From Armatimonadetes bacterium UBA5352 (lineage in GTDB: Bacteria; Armatimonadota; Zipacnadia; Zipacnadales; UBA5352), in contig DHPY01000090.1 of the NCBI GenBank assembly GCA_002411015.1, positions 1,773 through 62,689 of the forward strand: DNA of 60,917 nt, in the 5' to 3' direction. How positions within the stretch are numbered: position 1 is the stretch's first letter; each line of letters begins with the position of its first letter. Made by a program: the position numbers and the translations under genes. Positions 43,431-51,635 of this stretch are shown one piece after another. Below the pieces are notes generated by a model. It made no database searches, had not been told where the DNA came from, and worked only from the letters and a program-made list of their open reading frames with translations.

Positions 43431-44321
43431 TCAGCCCTCGTCCGTGCGCGCCTCGTCGCCCATCAGCGGGAAACCAAGCTCCTCGCGGCGCGCGACATGC
43501 GTCCGCGCCACGGCGGATGCGAGGTTGCGCACGCGCTCGATCATCCCTGTGCGCTCAGAGACTGAGATCGCGCCACGGGCGTCGAGCAGATTGAACAGGT
43601 GCGAGCACTTCAGCACGTAATCGTATGCCGGCAGCGGGAAGCCCAGTTCGTTAACACGCATAGCCTCCGCCTCGCACATCTCGAACATCCCCGCGAGCAT
43701 CTCGATGTCCGCGATCTCCAGGTTGTAGTGGGAGTACTGCCGCTCCTCCTCGAAACGCAGCTCGCCGTAGGAGACCTTGTCGGACCACTGAAGCTCGCGG
43801 TAGTCCTCGACGCCCTGAAGGTACATCGCGAGTCGCTCCGGCCCGTAGGTGAGCTCGACTGCGACCGGGCGGCACTGGATCCCGCCGACCTGCTGGAAGT
43901 AGGTGTACTGGCAGATCTCCATACCGTCGAGCCACATCTCCCAGCCGACGCCGGATGCGCCGAGGGTTGGCGATTCCCAGTCATCCTCGACGAAGCGGAT
44001 GTCGTGCTGGAGGGGGTCTATGCCGAGTTTCTCGATGCTCGCGACCGCGAGGTCCTGGAACTCCTGAGGCGACGGCTTCATGATGACCTGGTACTGGAAG
44101 TAGCGGCCGAGGCGGTTGGGGTTCTCGCCGTAGCGGCTGTCGGCGGGCCGGCGGCAGGGCTGCACGTAGGCGACATTCCATGGCTCAGGCCCGAGGGAGC
44201 GCAGGAAGGTGTCCGGCGCCATCGTGCCCGCGCCGACCTCGATCTCGTACGCCTCAGCGAGCAGGCAGCCCTGCTCCGCCCAGAAGCGGTCGAGTGTCGC
44301 GAAGATGTCCTGGAGCGTCAT
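43431..44321 (-). CDS. glyQ: glycine-tRNA ligase alpha subunit
   Basis: The 296-aa product carries the class II aminoacylation core: DIFATLDRFWAEQGC, GAGTMAPDTFLRSLGPEPW, RPADSRYGENPNRLGRYFQYQVI, GWEMWLDGMEI and TYGPERLAMYLQ. It activates glycine and works with GlyS. The family start favours the ATG at 44,321, although GGAGG is 12 bases upstream, closer to in-frame ATG and GTG codons. A terminator separates it from sigH. Confidence 0.95.
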   Translation of the reverse strand: MTLQDIFATLDRFWAEQGCLLAEAYEIEVGAGTMAPDTFLRSLGPEPWNVAYVQPCRRPADSRYGENPNRLGRYFQYQVIMKPSPQEFQDLAVASIEKLGIDPLQHDIRFVEDDWESPTLGASGVGWEMWLDGMEICQYTYFQQVGGIQCRPVAVELTYGPERLAMYLQGVEDYRELQWSDKVSYGELRFEEERQYSHYNLEIADIEMLAGMFEMCEAEAMRVNELGFPLPAYDYVLKCSHLFNLLDARGAISVSERTGMIERVRNLASAVARTHVARREELGFPLMGDEARTDEG

Positions 44322-44360
44322 ACGGCCCACCATCCTCCAACGCGCAGCGGTCATGAGAAG

Positions 44361-44386
44361 GGGGCGGGTCAGAGCCGACCCGCCCC
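44361..44386 (-). terminator. terminator after sigH
   Basis: A perfect 10-bp GC-rich stem, ggggcgggtc (44361-44370) with gacccgcccc (44377-44386), has loop agagcc and is followed on the minus strand by CTTCTCAT. It lies between the sigma factor and glyQ. Confidence 0.8.
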
Positions 44387-44428
44387 GCTGTTCGCACAAG
44401 AGGGCATGCGCGATTACGATCGTATTGC

Positions 44429-45115
44429 TCAGCCGCGGCCGAGACGTGCCGCCTGTTCGGGAGCGACCTTCGGCAGCTTGCGCCGGATTCGGGAGAGGGC
44501 ATTATCGATGGACTTGATCTTACAGCCCAGGGCGTTCGCCATCTCCTTGTAGGACTTGCCGGTCCGGTACTCGGTGAGGACCTGCCACTCAAACGGGGAG
44601 AGGTGCTCGCGCAGGGATTCCTTGAGCAGACGCTCGCCTTCGAGGCCGAGGACTTCCGTCTCCGGGTCCATCTGCGGGACTGCCGTCAGCACTTCGGAGA
44701 GCGACCGCTCGTCGTCTTCGTCGCCTCCAGGAGCCGCCTCGAGCGAGATGGACGAGTTGAGAGGCACCTGTTTCTGTCGCGTCGCCGCCTTCACGGCGGA
44801 GATCATCTGCCGCTGAATACACACCTTCGCGAAGCATGCGAACGAAGTATGGCGATCTGCGCGAAAATCGTTTATCGCTTCCCAGAGCCCGACCATCCCG
44901 ATCTGCAGGAGATCATCGCGCTCCGCACCCATCAGGAAGTATGACTTGACCTTCGCCCTGACCAGGTTGCGATACTTGTAGAGCAGATACTCGCAGGCTT
45001 CTTTGTCGCCGTTGTACTGGGCCGACCGAACCAGCTCTTCATCGGTGCACTCGCTCAGTGCGACCCGCCTTCGTGTCGGACTGTCGTCACGGAAGAACTC
45101 CGCTGGGTTAACCAT
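44429..45115 (-). CDS. sigH: RNA polymerase sigma factor, SigH (Sigma-30) type
   Basis: The 228-aa sigma-70-family protein resembles Bacillus SigH in detail: TDEELVRSAQYNGDKEACEYLLYKYRNLVRAK, the region 2 core RDDLLQIGMVGLWEAINDF, TRQKQVPLNSSISL and a region 4 helix-turn-helix SYKEMANALGCKIKSIDNALSRIR. In Bacillus it governs transition-state and sporulation genes; elsewhere it serves stress or competence. GAGGTGAG precedes the ATG. No anti-sigma gene adjoins it. Confidence 0.9.
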   Translation of the reverse strand: MVNPAEFFRDDSPTRRRVALSECTDEELVRSAQYNGDKEACEYLLYKYRNLVRAKVKSYFLMGAERDDLLQIGMVGLWEAINDFRADRHTSFACFAKVCIQRQMISAVKAATRQKQVPLNSSISLEAAPGGDEDDERSLSEVLTAVPQMDPETEVLGLEGERLLKESLREHLSPFEWQVLTEYRTGKSYKEMANALGCKIKSIDNALSRIRRKLPKVAPEQAARLGRG

Positions 45116-45473
45116 CCGCTCACCTCGGCCTTCGCGGTGGAGGTTGAGGGCTCGCACGCCGAACCTGTGACCTTACCTCTCCCGATCTTGCAGAGCAAGC
45201 CCGGGCTAAGCCGCCCCGCCACCAGCCACAGTTCACGTCGTCCGCCAGCCTCGTGGATGCAACGCAGGCGATGCAACTACGGCCTCTCTCAGCTCCACCT
45301 CCTGTAGCGTCACGGCTGCCCCGCAACGCAACACACCTCCGGACACTGAAAGACACGTTGGGCGCTGCCTGCACGGGATCGCGCACGAGCGCTCCCGTAC
45401 ATCATCGGCACTATGTCTGCTGCGGTTCAGGCTGCGATGGATGGCCGATCTTGAAAGAACCGTTCAACGGGGT
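45116..45473. other. 358-bp non-coding leader of sigH
   Basis: No credible gene is visible. The stretch contains a direct repeat gatgcaac at 45256-45263 and 45270-45277 (14-base period), which could be an operator, and the ribosome-binding site of sigH. I could not find a convincing minus-strand -10/-35 pair, so sigH may use a non-housekeeping promoter or read-through from the CvpA-like gene. Confidence 0.5.
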
Positions 45474-45929
45474 CTACTTCCCCGTGAGTTTTTCATAGAA
45501 CTCCATGAGCACACGAAACCCTGTAAGCTCCGACATCGCCCAGTGCAGCAGCGAGTCGCTGATCAGCGGCGTGGCGCCTCCGTAACGAATCTTCAACCAC
45601 TCAAAGAGCGCGTAGGTGAGAGCAATCCCGGAGCCGAGCCCGAGCAAGGCCCCCACCGCCGCCTCAACCGCGGTGACCTCGGCGTGAAACCGTCGTGAGA
45701 CGACAATCGCGCCGATTGCCGTGAGGAGCAGCAGGGCGGCCAGTAAGAGAAGGTACGCCGCGGACGGTCGCATGTGCTCGCTGAGTGGCACGTAGGCGTA
45801 GCCGATGAGAATCACGCCGAACAGCACACAGAGAAAGTCCGCCAGACCAGGGATGATCCCCCTGCGGCTCTCCAGGAACATCAGGCCTGCCCACAGAGCG
45901 ATGCACAGGATGTCTACGGGCGAGATCAC
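45474..45929 (-). CDS. CvpA-like membrane protein
   Basis: The 151-aa product begins PVDILCIALWAGLMFLESRRGIIPGL, the usual CvpA/colicin V production family opening, followed by three more hydrophobic helices and a short C-terminal cytoplasmic tail. CvpA proteins are linked to envelope integrity. The start is GTG with GGAGGATC ten bases upstream, and a near-consensus promoter lies about 85 bases before it. sigH is next downstream. Confidence 0.75.
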   Translation of the reverse strand: MISPVDILCIALWAGLMFLESRRGIIPGLADFLCVLFGVILIGYAYVPLSEHMRPSAAYLLLLAALLLLTAIGAIVVSRRFHAEVTAVEAAVGALLGLGSGIALTYALFEWLKIRYGGATPLISDSLLHWAMSELTGFRVLMEFYEKLTGK

Positions 45930-46011
45930 CTGGATGATCCTCCGTGCGGACGGTGGTGCATGGATGTAGGCCGTCCAGGCCGCGCGGAAAGCTACCCATT
46001 CTACGGCCGTC

Positions 46012-46040
46012 AGTATACATCAAGATTTACCCTCAGTCAA
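46012..46040 (-). promoter_or_regulatory. housekeeping promoter for the CvpA-like gene
   Basis: On the minus strand TTGACT (46040-46035) and TATACT (46017-46012) are separated by exactly 17 bases in an AT-rich patch. It is the clearest promoter in an intergenic region of this window and would drive the CvpA-like gene and perhaps sigH. Confidence 0.8.
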
Positions 46041-46044
46041 GAAC

Positions 46045-47085
46045 TCAGGGCTTCTGCGACTCTCCTCTCAGGCCAAACCGGAAGCGTGGAGCAGTGATTC
46101 CCTCCGCCGCGCCTGGCACCCGTTCTGTGGTCTGCCCGATGGCGCCTGACCGGAGCAGCTCGAAAAGCACCTCGTAGACGGGGTCGTAGCGCGCAACAAG
46201 CTCGTCCCGGCCCGAGCAGCCCTTGACCGCCCCCAGGAGCGTTCCCGTCGATGTAGGCCCGTTCTCGCCGATCTCGCGGAGAATCGCCGCAGTGGCATCG
46301 GCCCGGCTGATATCGTCGCTGAGCGGCCCGTGTGGGCATTGCAGCGGCGAGATGCTCAATCCTGATGCCCTGACGGTCCCGGTTGAGAAGGGCGGCACCC
46401 ACGTCCACCACGCGGGGCGCGGATTGAAGCCGGTCGGACTGCTGGCGATCCGCGCGCCCTTTGCATCTACTGCAACACACATCGGCATTGTGTATCGCGC
46501 CGCGAAAATGCCATCATCCCGGGCAGGTGTGATGAAAAGACCAACGATCTCCGCCGGGATGTCAATAACTGCCTGCCTGATCGCGTCCTCCGGCTTGCGT
46601 CCTGAGGCGAGTTGAGCCTCAATCGCGTGTGCCATCATGTCGCTCACGTGAACAGAGCGCCCGCCATCGAGTGACGGGTACTTCCCAATCTGCCGGTCGG
46701 CTACAGCCGTGAATTCGTGCTTCGCCGCCTCAAGAGCCTGCGCCGCCGCGGAGGTGTCCACACGTTCGGCGAAGTAGCCCATGGCGCCGTTGGCGATGTA
46801 CGCGAGGCTGTCATCACAGGCGATGAAAGGGTGCGACCAAAGCCAATCGCCGCCCGAGTTGGAGCGGCTGTGCGCAAGGCCGATCGTGCCCGGAAGCTCC
46901 TCCGCGTCGGTCTCCTCGCGGAGTCTTGCGCAGTCACCGACCACCTTCCGCCAGTGCAGCCGCCCTTTGTGGATGGTGGCGATTCCGGTATAGTAGCCTC
47001 CGGCAAGACCCTCCTGGCGCTCAATCAGCTCAAGCAGAATTGGCGCGGCGCGTTCGGTGCCGACATAGCCGGCTATGTTGCACAT
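46045..47085 (-). CDS. stand-alone class II glutamine amidotransferase (Ntn hydrolase)
   Basis: The 346-aa product begins MCNIAGYVG, so Cys2 becomes the N-terminal nucleophile as in GlmS and PurF, followed by GLAHSRSNSGGDWLWSHPF and a Glu/Asn-rich substrate loop. No synthase or isomerase (SIS) domain follows; instead the last 90 residues (ADATAAILREIGENGPTSTG, DPVYEVLFELLRSGAI) look like a winged helix. GGGAGGT precedes the ATG. It may donate ammonia to an unlinked partner or act as a glutamine sensor. Confidence 0.78.
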   Translation of the reverse strand: MCNIAGYVGTERAAPILLELIERQEGLAGGYYTGIATIHKGRLHWRKVVGDCARLREETDAEELPGTIGLAHSRSNSGGDWLWSHPFIACDDSLAYIANGAMGYFAERVDTSAAAQALEAAKHEFTAVADRQIGKYPSLDGGRSVHVSDMMAHAIEAQLASGRKPEDAIRQAVIDIPAEIVGLFITPARDDGIFAARYTMPMCVAVDAKGARIASSPTGFNPRPAWWTWVPPFSTGTVRASGLSISPLQCPHGPLSDDISRADATAAILREIGENGPTSTGTLLGAVKGCSGRDELVARYDPVYEVLFELLRSGAIGQTTERVPGAAEGITAPRFRFGLRGESQKP

Positions 47086-47209
47086 CGGCACGACCTCCCT
47101 CGTTCGGTCATCGGGCGCAGGATACCACGGGAGTGTTGCGGGGGCAAGGGGGTCGGTAGTTCCCCCGTTGCCCCGCGCATGCAGCCCTGCCCCTGATCGG
47201 GACTCCCGC

Positions 47210-47740
47210 ATGCGCAGGTTCCTGTGGACCGAGAGGGACCAGGTGGAGCGCTACATCGAGATGGGCGTGGATGTCTTCGGGCTGGCCGAGGACCTCGGGG
47301 CGCAGGACCGCTCGGTGCTGGGTCCGCGGATGTTCCGGAAGTGGATCGCCCCGGCGTACCGACGGCTCATCGAGCCGCTGCAGGCGGCAGGTGTGCAGGC
47401 GCACAGCCACTCGGATGGCTACGTCATGGACATCATCGACCAGCTTCTCGAGGTCGGCATGACCATCTGCAACATTCAGGATCTCGTGAATGGCGTCGAG
47501 AACATCCGCGACACGCTCAAGGGCCGAGTGTGCGTGGACCTGGACGTGGACCGGCAGAGCATCGTGCCGCACGGGACACCGGAGGAGATAGCGGAGCTCA
47601 TCGAGCACGAGGTACGCGCACTCGGTTCGCCGCAGGGCGGGCTGATGATAACCTGCGGGGTCTACCCGCCGACCCCGCCGCAGAACATAGACGCGGTGCT
47701 GACTGCCATGGAGAAGTACCAGCGCTACTGGTGGGATTAG
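47210..47740 (+). pseudogene. 5'-truncated URO-D family remnant
   Basis: The 176-codon frame covers only the C-terminal half of a URO-D-superfamily protein: DVFGLAEDLGAQ, IAPAYRRLIEPLQAAG, HSHSDGYVMDI and a GGLMITCGVYPPTP end, aligning with about residues 175-345 of the intact copy at 35.6 kb. Upstream in-frame sequence has no homology and runs into the promoter region of the amidotransferase. It has an ATG but no good ribosome-binding site, so I read it as a decaying fragment. Confidence 0.7.
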
Positions 47741-47767
47741 GCGCTCAAAGCTCCCCGCGGAACGCAT

Positions 47768-47793
47768 TGGCCCATGGCAGAAGCCACGGGCCA
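47768..47793. terminator. bidirectional terminator
   Basis: tggccc-a-tggc pairs with gcca-c-gggcca around loop agaa, a 10-bp stem with one A/C mismatch. It lies between the convergent ends of the URO-D remnant and the universal stress protein. Confidence 0.6.
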
Positions 47794-47812
47794 CTGCTGT
47801 CGCCAGGTTGCG

Positions 47813-48628
47813 CTACCGCCAGCGCATGACCGGCACTTCCGCCTGCTCGACGATGTCCGGCCACGCCTCACCGAGGAAGAAGCCTGTCAGGGCACCCCTG
47901 ATGGGCCCGCCGATCGCGATCAGGTCCGGCTTCCATTCCTTCGCCTGCTCGAAGATAACGCTCGGGGCGTCGCCTGCCACGAGCATCGTCTCAGCCTCTA
48001 CTCCGCGAGTAGCGACGAGCTGGGCCCCGTACTCGGCGCCTTCGGCCAGGGCCGATTCGGGCATTGCTCCGGTCACGATCGCCATCCGCCAGCGGCCCTC
48101 GGCTGCCAGATCGGCCGCCCATTCCAGTGCGTGTCCGGAGGCTGGGCTGCCGTCGTAGCCGACTATGACGCGCTCGATCGGGCGATACTCATCTCGCGTG
48201 ATCAGCACCGGCTTGATGCAGTTGCGCATCACGCGCGAGGCGGTCGAGCCCAGCAGCTCGCTGTGCACGTCACGCCTCCCGGTCGCGCCGATGACGACCA
48301 TGTCCACGGCCTGCGCCTCTCGCGTGAGCACATCGGCGGGGTCGCCGGCCAGTAGGCGCGCGGTGAACGGCACATCAGAGATCGCGCAGATCTGCCCGCA
48401 GTTGTCCAGCGCCTGCTTGAACCAGTCCACCGCTGCCCGGGGGAGATTCCTCAGGCCCTCCATCTCCCTGGACATATGCTCGTCGGGCTCAGACTCTCCA
48501 TCGAAGTCGCCGAAAATCGAGGCAACACCCACGACCCCTGCACCTGAGAGCTGAGCTATCTCTATTGCATATCGCAGCGCTACTTCCGCTTGGGGGGAGC
48601 CATCCACGCCCACCATGATCGCCTTCAT
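47813..48628 (-). CDS. tandem-domain universal stress protein
   Basis: The 271-aa product contains two UspA domains. The first (residues 1-144) starts KAIMVGVDGS and has the ATP-binding pattern GATGRRDVHSELLGS (G-2x-G-9x-GS). The second (145-271) starts ERVIVGYDGSPAS but its loop IGGPIRGALTGFFLG does not fit that pattern, so it is probably non-nucleotide-binding. AAAGGAG lies upstream of the ATG. A tiny secreted-peptide gene precedes it on the same strand. Confidence 0.88.
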   Translation of the reverse strand: MKAIMVGVDGSPQAEVALRYAIEIAQLSGAGVVGVASIFGDFDGESEPDEHMSREMEGLRNLPRAAVDWFKQALDNCGQICAISDVPFTARLLAGDPADVLTREAQAVDMVVIGATGRRDVHSELLGSTASRVMRNCIKPVLITRDEYRPIERVIVGYDGSPASGHALEWAADLAAEGRWRMAIVTGAMPESALAEGAEYGAQLVATRGVEAETMLVAGDAPSVIFEQAKEWKPDLIAIGGPIRGALTGFFLGEAWPDIVEQAEVPVMRWR

Positions 48629-48705
48629 CAGCCCTGCTCCTTTCGCGCCTGCGCGCACTCTGTTGGTCCCGGCAGGTGAGTGTTCGTCGCCGCGAGCAGG
48701 TTCTC

Positions 48706-48855
48706 CTACCCGGGAGGGAGTAGAAGCTGCACGCTGGCCCGCGGCGCCACCGTCGGCACGTCGAGGTCCTCCTCCCAGTAGCGGTCCTCCTGGGCGGCGG
48801 CCGTCATGCTGAGGATGAGGAGCGCGAGCAGCACCATGGCAGCCGTGAGCTTCAT
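48706..48855 (-). CDS. 49-aa secreted peptide
   Basis: The frame encodes a Sec signal peptide (MKLTAAMVLLALLILSMTAAAQ, cleavage likely after AAA near residue 22) and a mature part of about 27 residues, EDRYWEEDLDVPTVAP..., with no Cys. Its ATG shares the TGATG junction with the stop of the sugar isomerase gene, a layout typical of translational coupling. No family is recognised. It could also be a stub of a longer decayed exported protein. Confidence 0.5.
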   Translation of the reverse strand: MKLTAAMVLLALLILSMTAAAQEDRYWEEDLDVPTVAPRASVQLLLPPG

Positions 48856-49727
48856 CAGGCATCCCCCTGCTCGGGATCGAGCAGCCAACGCGTCGTGGCA
48901 AGCACACCCTCCAGCCGCTTCAGCGTCAGATGCGCGGGGAGGCCGCGCTCGCCCGGGATCTCAAGATTGAAGAGGCCGTGGTAGCCGATCTCGCGGAGGG
49001 CCGCGATCCCGACTCTCCAGTTGATCGTGCCGCGCGTCGGGGCGAGGTGGCCGTCGCGGGTTCCATCATTGTCCTGGATGTGCGTGGCAATCAGCCGCTC
49101 ACCGCACTGCCGGACTGCCTCCGCCATCTCGTAGCCCTGCACATGTGCGTGGCCGACATCGAGGCAGATACCCACGTTCGAGCGGCCAATGCCATCGATG
49201 AGCGTGTGCAACTCCTCAATCGTGGCCCCGTAGCGTCGCTGTCCCATCGCGGAGCGGCAGTCGCGCGCACCGTCGGTCATGTTCTCGATCGCCAGCGAGA
49301 AACCGCGCTCCGCCGCGTAGTCCGCAAGCTCCCGGAAGCCCTCGACGCGCCTGCGGCGCTCCGCCAGCTCCTCCGCGAAGGCCTTCGGCCGCACGCCGCC
49401 GGGGTGGATCACTCCGATGCGGATGCCCATGCGGGCGGAGAGCGCGATCTGGCGCTTCAGCGTCTCCATGAACTCCAGGCGCTTCGCATCGTCGGCCATG
49501 GCGATGTTGGCGGAGATCAGCAGGTGGACCTGCGGCATCTCCACGCAGGATGCACCGATAACCGCGCGCACCTCATCTGCGGCCGCAAGCGGGTCGGGTG
49601 CGCTGTCCACCGCCACGATGTGCTCGGTGGAAAGCTCCAGGCCCTCCCAGCCCTGCTCCGCGAGGCGCGCGCATGCCTCCGCCGGTGACAGTTCAACGAG
49701 AATGCTCGTCCATAGGGAAAGCTTCAT
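48855..49727 (-). CDS. sugar phosphate isomerase/epimerase (TIM barrel), tandem copy 2
   Basis: The 290-aa product is of the xylose-isomerase-like family: MPQVHLLISAN, GVIHPGGVR, SLAIENMTD with metal-ligand Glu near residue 148, ICLDVGHAHV with metal His, IATHIQDNDGTRDGHLAPTRGTINW and FNLEIPGE. It is a close paralogue of the next gene upstream, 12 bases away. Together with a Gfo/Idh/MocA enzyme upstream they form a plausible polyol or inositol pathway. Confidence 0.88.
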   Translation of the reverse strand: MKLSLWTSILVELSPAEACARLAEQGWEGLELSTEHIVAVDSAPDPLAAADEVRAVIGASCVEMPQVHLLISANIAMADDAKRLEFMETLKRQIALSARMGIRIGVIHPGGVRPKAFAEELAERRRRVEGFRELADYAAERGFSLAIENMTDGARDCRSAMGQRRYGATIEELHTLIDGIGRSNVGICLDVGHAHVQGYEMAEAVRQCGERLIATHIQDNDGTRDGHLAPTRGTINWRVGIAALREIGYHGLFNLEIPGERGLPAHLTLKRLEGVLATTRWLLDPEQGDA

Positions 49728-49739
49728 CTGATGCCTCCG

Positions 49740-50594
49740 CTACAGCGTCAGCAGCCACTTGGCCGTCTTCGCGACCTGGCGCATGCGCAGCGTCTGCAAC
49801 TCGAGCGGCTGCCCGCGCAGCGGCGCGATCTCCAGGTTGAAGATGCCATCCCAGCCGATCTCACGCAGCGCCGCGATGGCATCGGGCCAGTCGATCGTCC
49901 CACGCGTCGGCTCGGTGTGCTGATCCTGGTGCCCGTTGTTGTCATGCACGTGCGTCGCGATCAGCCGGTCGCCGCACTGCCGGAAGGCCTCGCCCAGCGG
50001 CAGCCCGATCAGGTTCGTGTGGCCGGTGTCGAGGCAGATGCCGAAGTTCTCGGCGCCCACAGCGTCCACGACTGAGTGCAGCTCCGGAATGAGCGATCCG
50101 AAGCGCCTCCGGCCCATCGCCGAGTGCTCATCGGCGTGCGCATCGTAGGTGTTCTCGATCGCGATCGTGAACTCATGCTCCGCCGCAATCTCGCATGCCC
50201 GCGCGAAGTCCTCCACCCGCAGGCGCTCGATCTCGCGCTGTTCGGCGAGGGTCGCTGGCCAGCCGCCCATCGGGTGCAGGACGCCAGTCTTCGCGCCGGC
50301 GAGCGCGGAAAGCTCGATCTCCCGGCGCATCCGGGCGAAATCTGCCTCGCGCTGATCGGCATCGAGCGTCCCCATCGCGGCCACGCTCAGATGGACCTGC
50401 GGGATCTGCAGGGCCAGTTCCTCGCAGCGCACCCGGAACTGCTCGGCGGTGCGCTCGGGGTAGGCGGCTTCAGCGAACTGGCGCAGATGGACCAGCGCCA
50501 GTTCGCCGCCGCGGAAGCCGGCCTCGGTCATGTACGGCAGGACCTCGGTCGCCGGAATCTCGATGATGATGTGCGTCGTGGCGCCAATGTACAT
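49740..50594 (-). CDS. sugar phosphate isomerase/epimerase (TIM barrel), tandem copy 1
   Basis: The 284-aa paralogue of the previous entry shares IPQVHLSVAAMG, GVLHPMGG, TIAIENTYD, ICLDTGHTNL, THVHDNNGHQDQHTEPTRGTIDW and FNLEIAP. The active-site metal residues (Glu, Asp, His, Glu) appear intact in both. The ATG follows CAGGAGGC. The copies are too similar in active site to predict different chemistry. Confidence 0.88.
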   Translation of the reverse strand: MYIGATTHIIIEIPATEVLPYMTEAGFRGGELALVHLRQFAEAAYPERTAEQFRVRCEELALQIPQVHLSVAAMGTLDADQREADFARMRREIELSALAGAKTGVLHPMGGWPATLAEQREIERLRVEDFARACEIAAEHEFTIAIENTYDAHADEHSAMGRRRFGSLIPELHSVVDAVGAENFGICLDTGHTNLIGLPLGEAFRQCGDRLIATHVHDNNGHQDQHTEPTRGTIDWPDAIAALREIGWDGIFNLEIAPLRGQPLELQTLRMRQVAKTAKWLLTL

Positions 50595-50619
50595 GGCTGC
50601 CTCCTGAGGCACAGGCCGG

Positions 50620-51606
50620 CTACAGCTTCACAACCGCCGGCTGATCGCCGATGTTCAGGATCGCCTCGGCGATGCGCGTGGCCTCGATGCCCTCGCGGCC
50701 GCCGGTTTCCGGCTGCGAGCCTGTCTGGACGCAGCCGATGAAGTGCGCCATCTGCTTCTTGAACCACTCGAGGCCGCCGTCCGGCTCGAAGGACACGAGT
50801 TCCTCACCCGCGGGCGTCGTGACCTTCAGCGCCTCGCCGGTGAAGGTGATGGCGCCTCCGGGGCCGAGGATGTCGTGCGCGGAGCCCGCACTGATGCGCG
50901 TCTCGCTCTTCGGCAGGCCCCACGACCAGCACATGATGAGCTGATCGCCTGCGGTGAAGTCGACGATCGCGGTGCCGGTGTCCCACGCGTCGGAGTCATC
51001 GCGCATGGTGCGCAGGTTCGCGCAGACGCCCGTCGCATCGCCGAAGGTAAAGCGCGCGAAGTCGTAGTTGTGCACCGCGCCGTCAATGAACGGCCCGCCG
51101 CCGAGCTTCTTGCTGAAGAACCACGGGGACGCGGGCCCTCCGCTCGCCGAGACCGAGCGCCAGACGACCGGGCGGCCGATTGCGCCGCTCTGGATGATCT
51201 CGCGCAGCTTCAGCCACTCGTTGCAGAAGTGCCGCACGAACGCGATCTGCAGGACGACGCCCGCATCGGCGCAGGCCTGCGCCATCCGCTCGGCCTCCGC
51301 GACGGTGAGCGCCATCGGCTTCTCGCAGAGCACGTGCTTGCCGGCCTGCGCGGCCGCGATCGCGTGCTCGGGGTGCAGCCCGGTCGGCGTGCAGACCACG
51401 ACCGCCTGGACCGCATCGTTCGCCAGCAGCTCATCGAGTCTCGTGGTGCCGCACTCGGTCCCGTAGTTCCCCTGGTGCTTCTTCACCGCGTCCTCGTTGA
51501 CGTCCATCGCGCAGGCGATGTAGGCGTCCGGATTGTCCGCCAGTGCCTTCGCGTGGTTGTTGTGGATGCCGCCGCAGCCGATGAATCCGATGCCGATCTT
51601 GCTCAC
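50620..51606 (-). CDS. Gfo/Idh/MocA-family oxidoreductase
   Basis: The 328-aa product has the Rossmann loop GFIGCGGIHNNH, the catalytic CEKPMAL near residue 95, and the active-site helix GGPFIDGAVHNYDFARF with canonical Asp and His. I chose the GTG (VSKIG) preceded by AGAGGAG; an upstream ATG overlaps the stop of the methyltransferase gene by ATGA and would add 11 residues. It precedes the two TIM-barrel isomerases by 25 bases, forming one operon. Confidence 0.9.
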   Translation of the reverse strand: MSKIGIGFIGCGGIHNNHAKALADNPDAYIACAMDVNEDAVKKHQGNYGTECGTTRLDELLANDAVQAVVVCTPTGLHPEHAIAAAQAGKHVLCEKPMALTVAEAERMAQACADAGVVLQIAFVRHFCNEWLKLREIIQSGAIGRPVVWRSVSASGGPASPWFFSKKLGGGPFIDGAVHNYDFARFTFGDATGVCANLRTMRDDSDAWDTGTAIVDFTAGDQLIMCWSWGLPKSETRISAGSAHDILGPGGAITFTGEALKVTTPAGEELVSFEPDGGLEWFKKQMAHFIGCVQTGSQPETGGREGIEATRIAEAILNIGDQPAVVKL

Positions 51607-51635
51607 CTTGACGTCTCCTCTCGCGTCTATGGAGT

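Noticed and set aside
45253..45498. Plus-strand 81-aa frame in the sigH leader
   Set aside because: Basic, low-information sequence without ribosome-binding site or hydrophobic core; no support.
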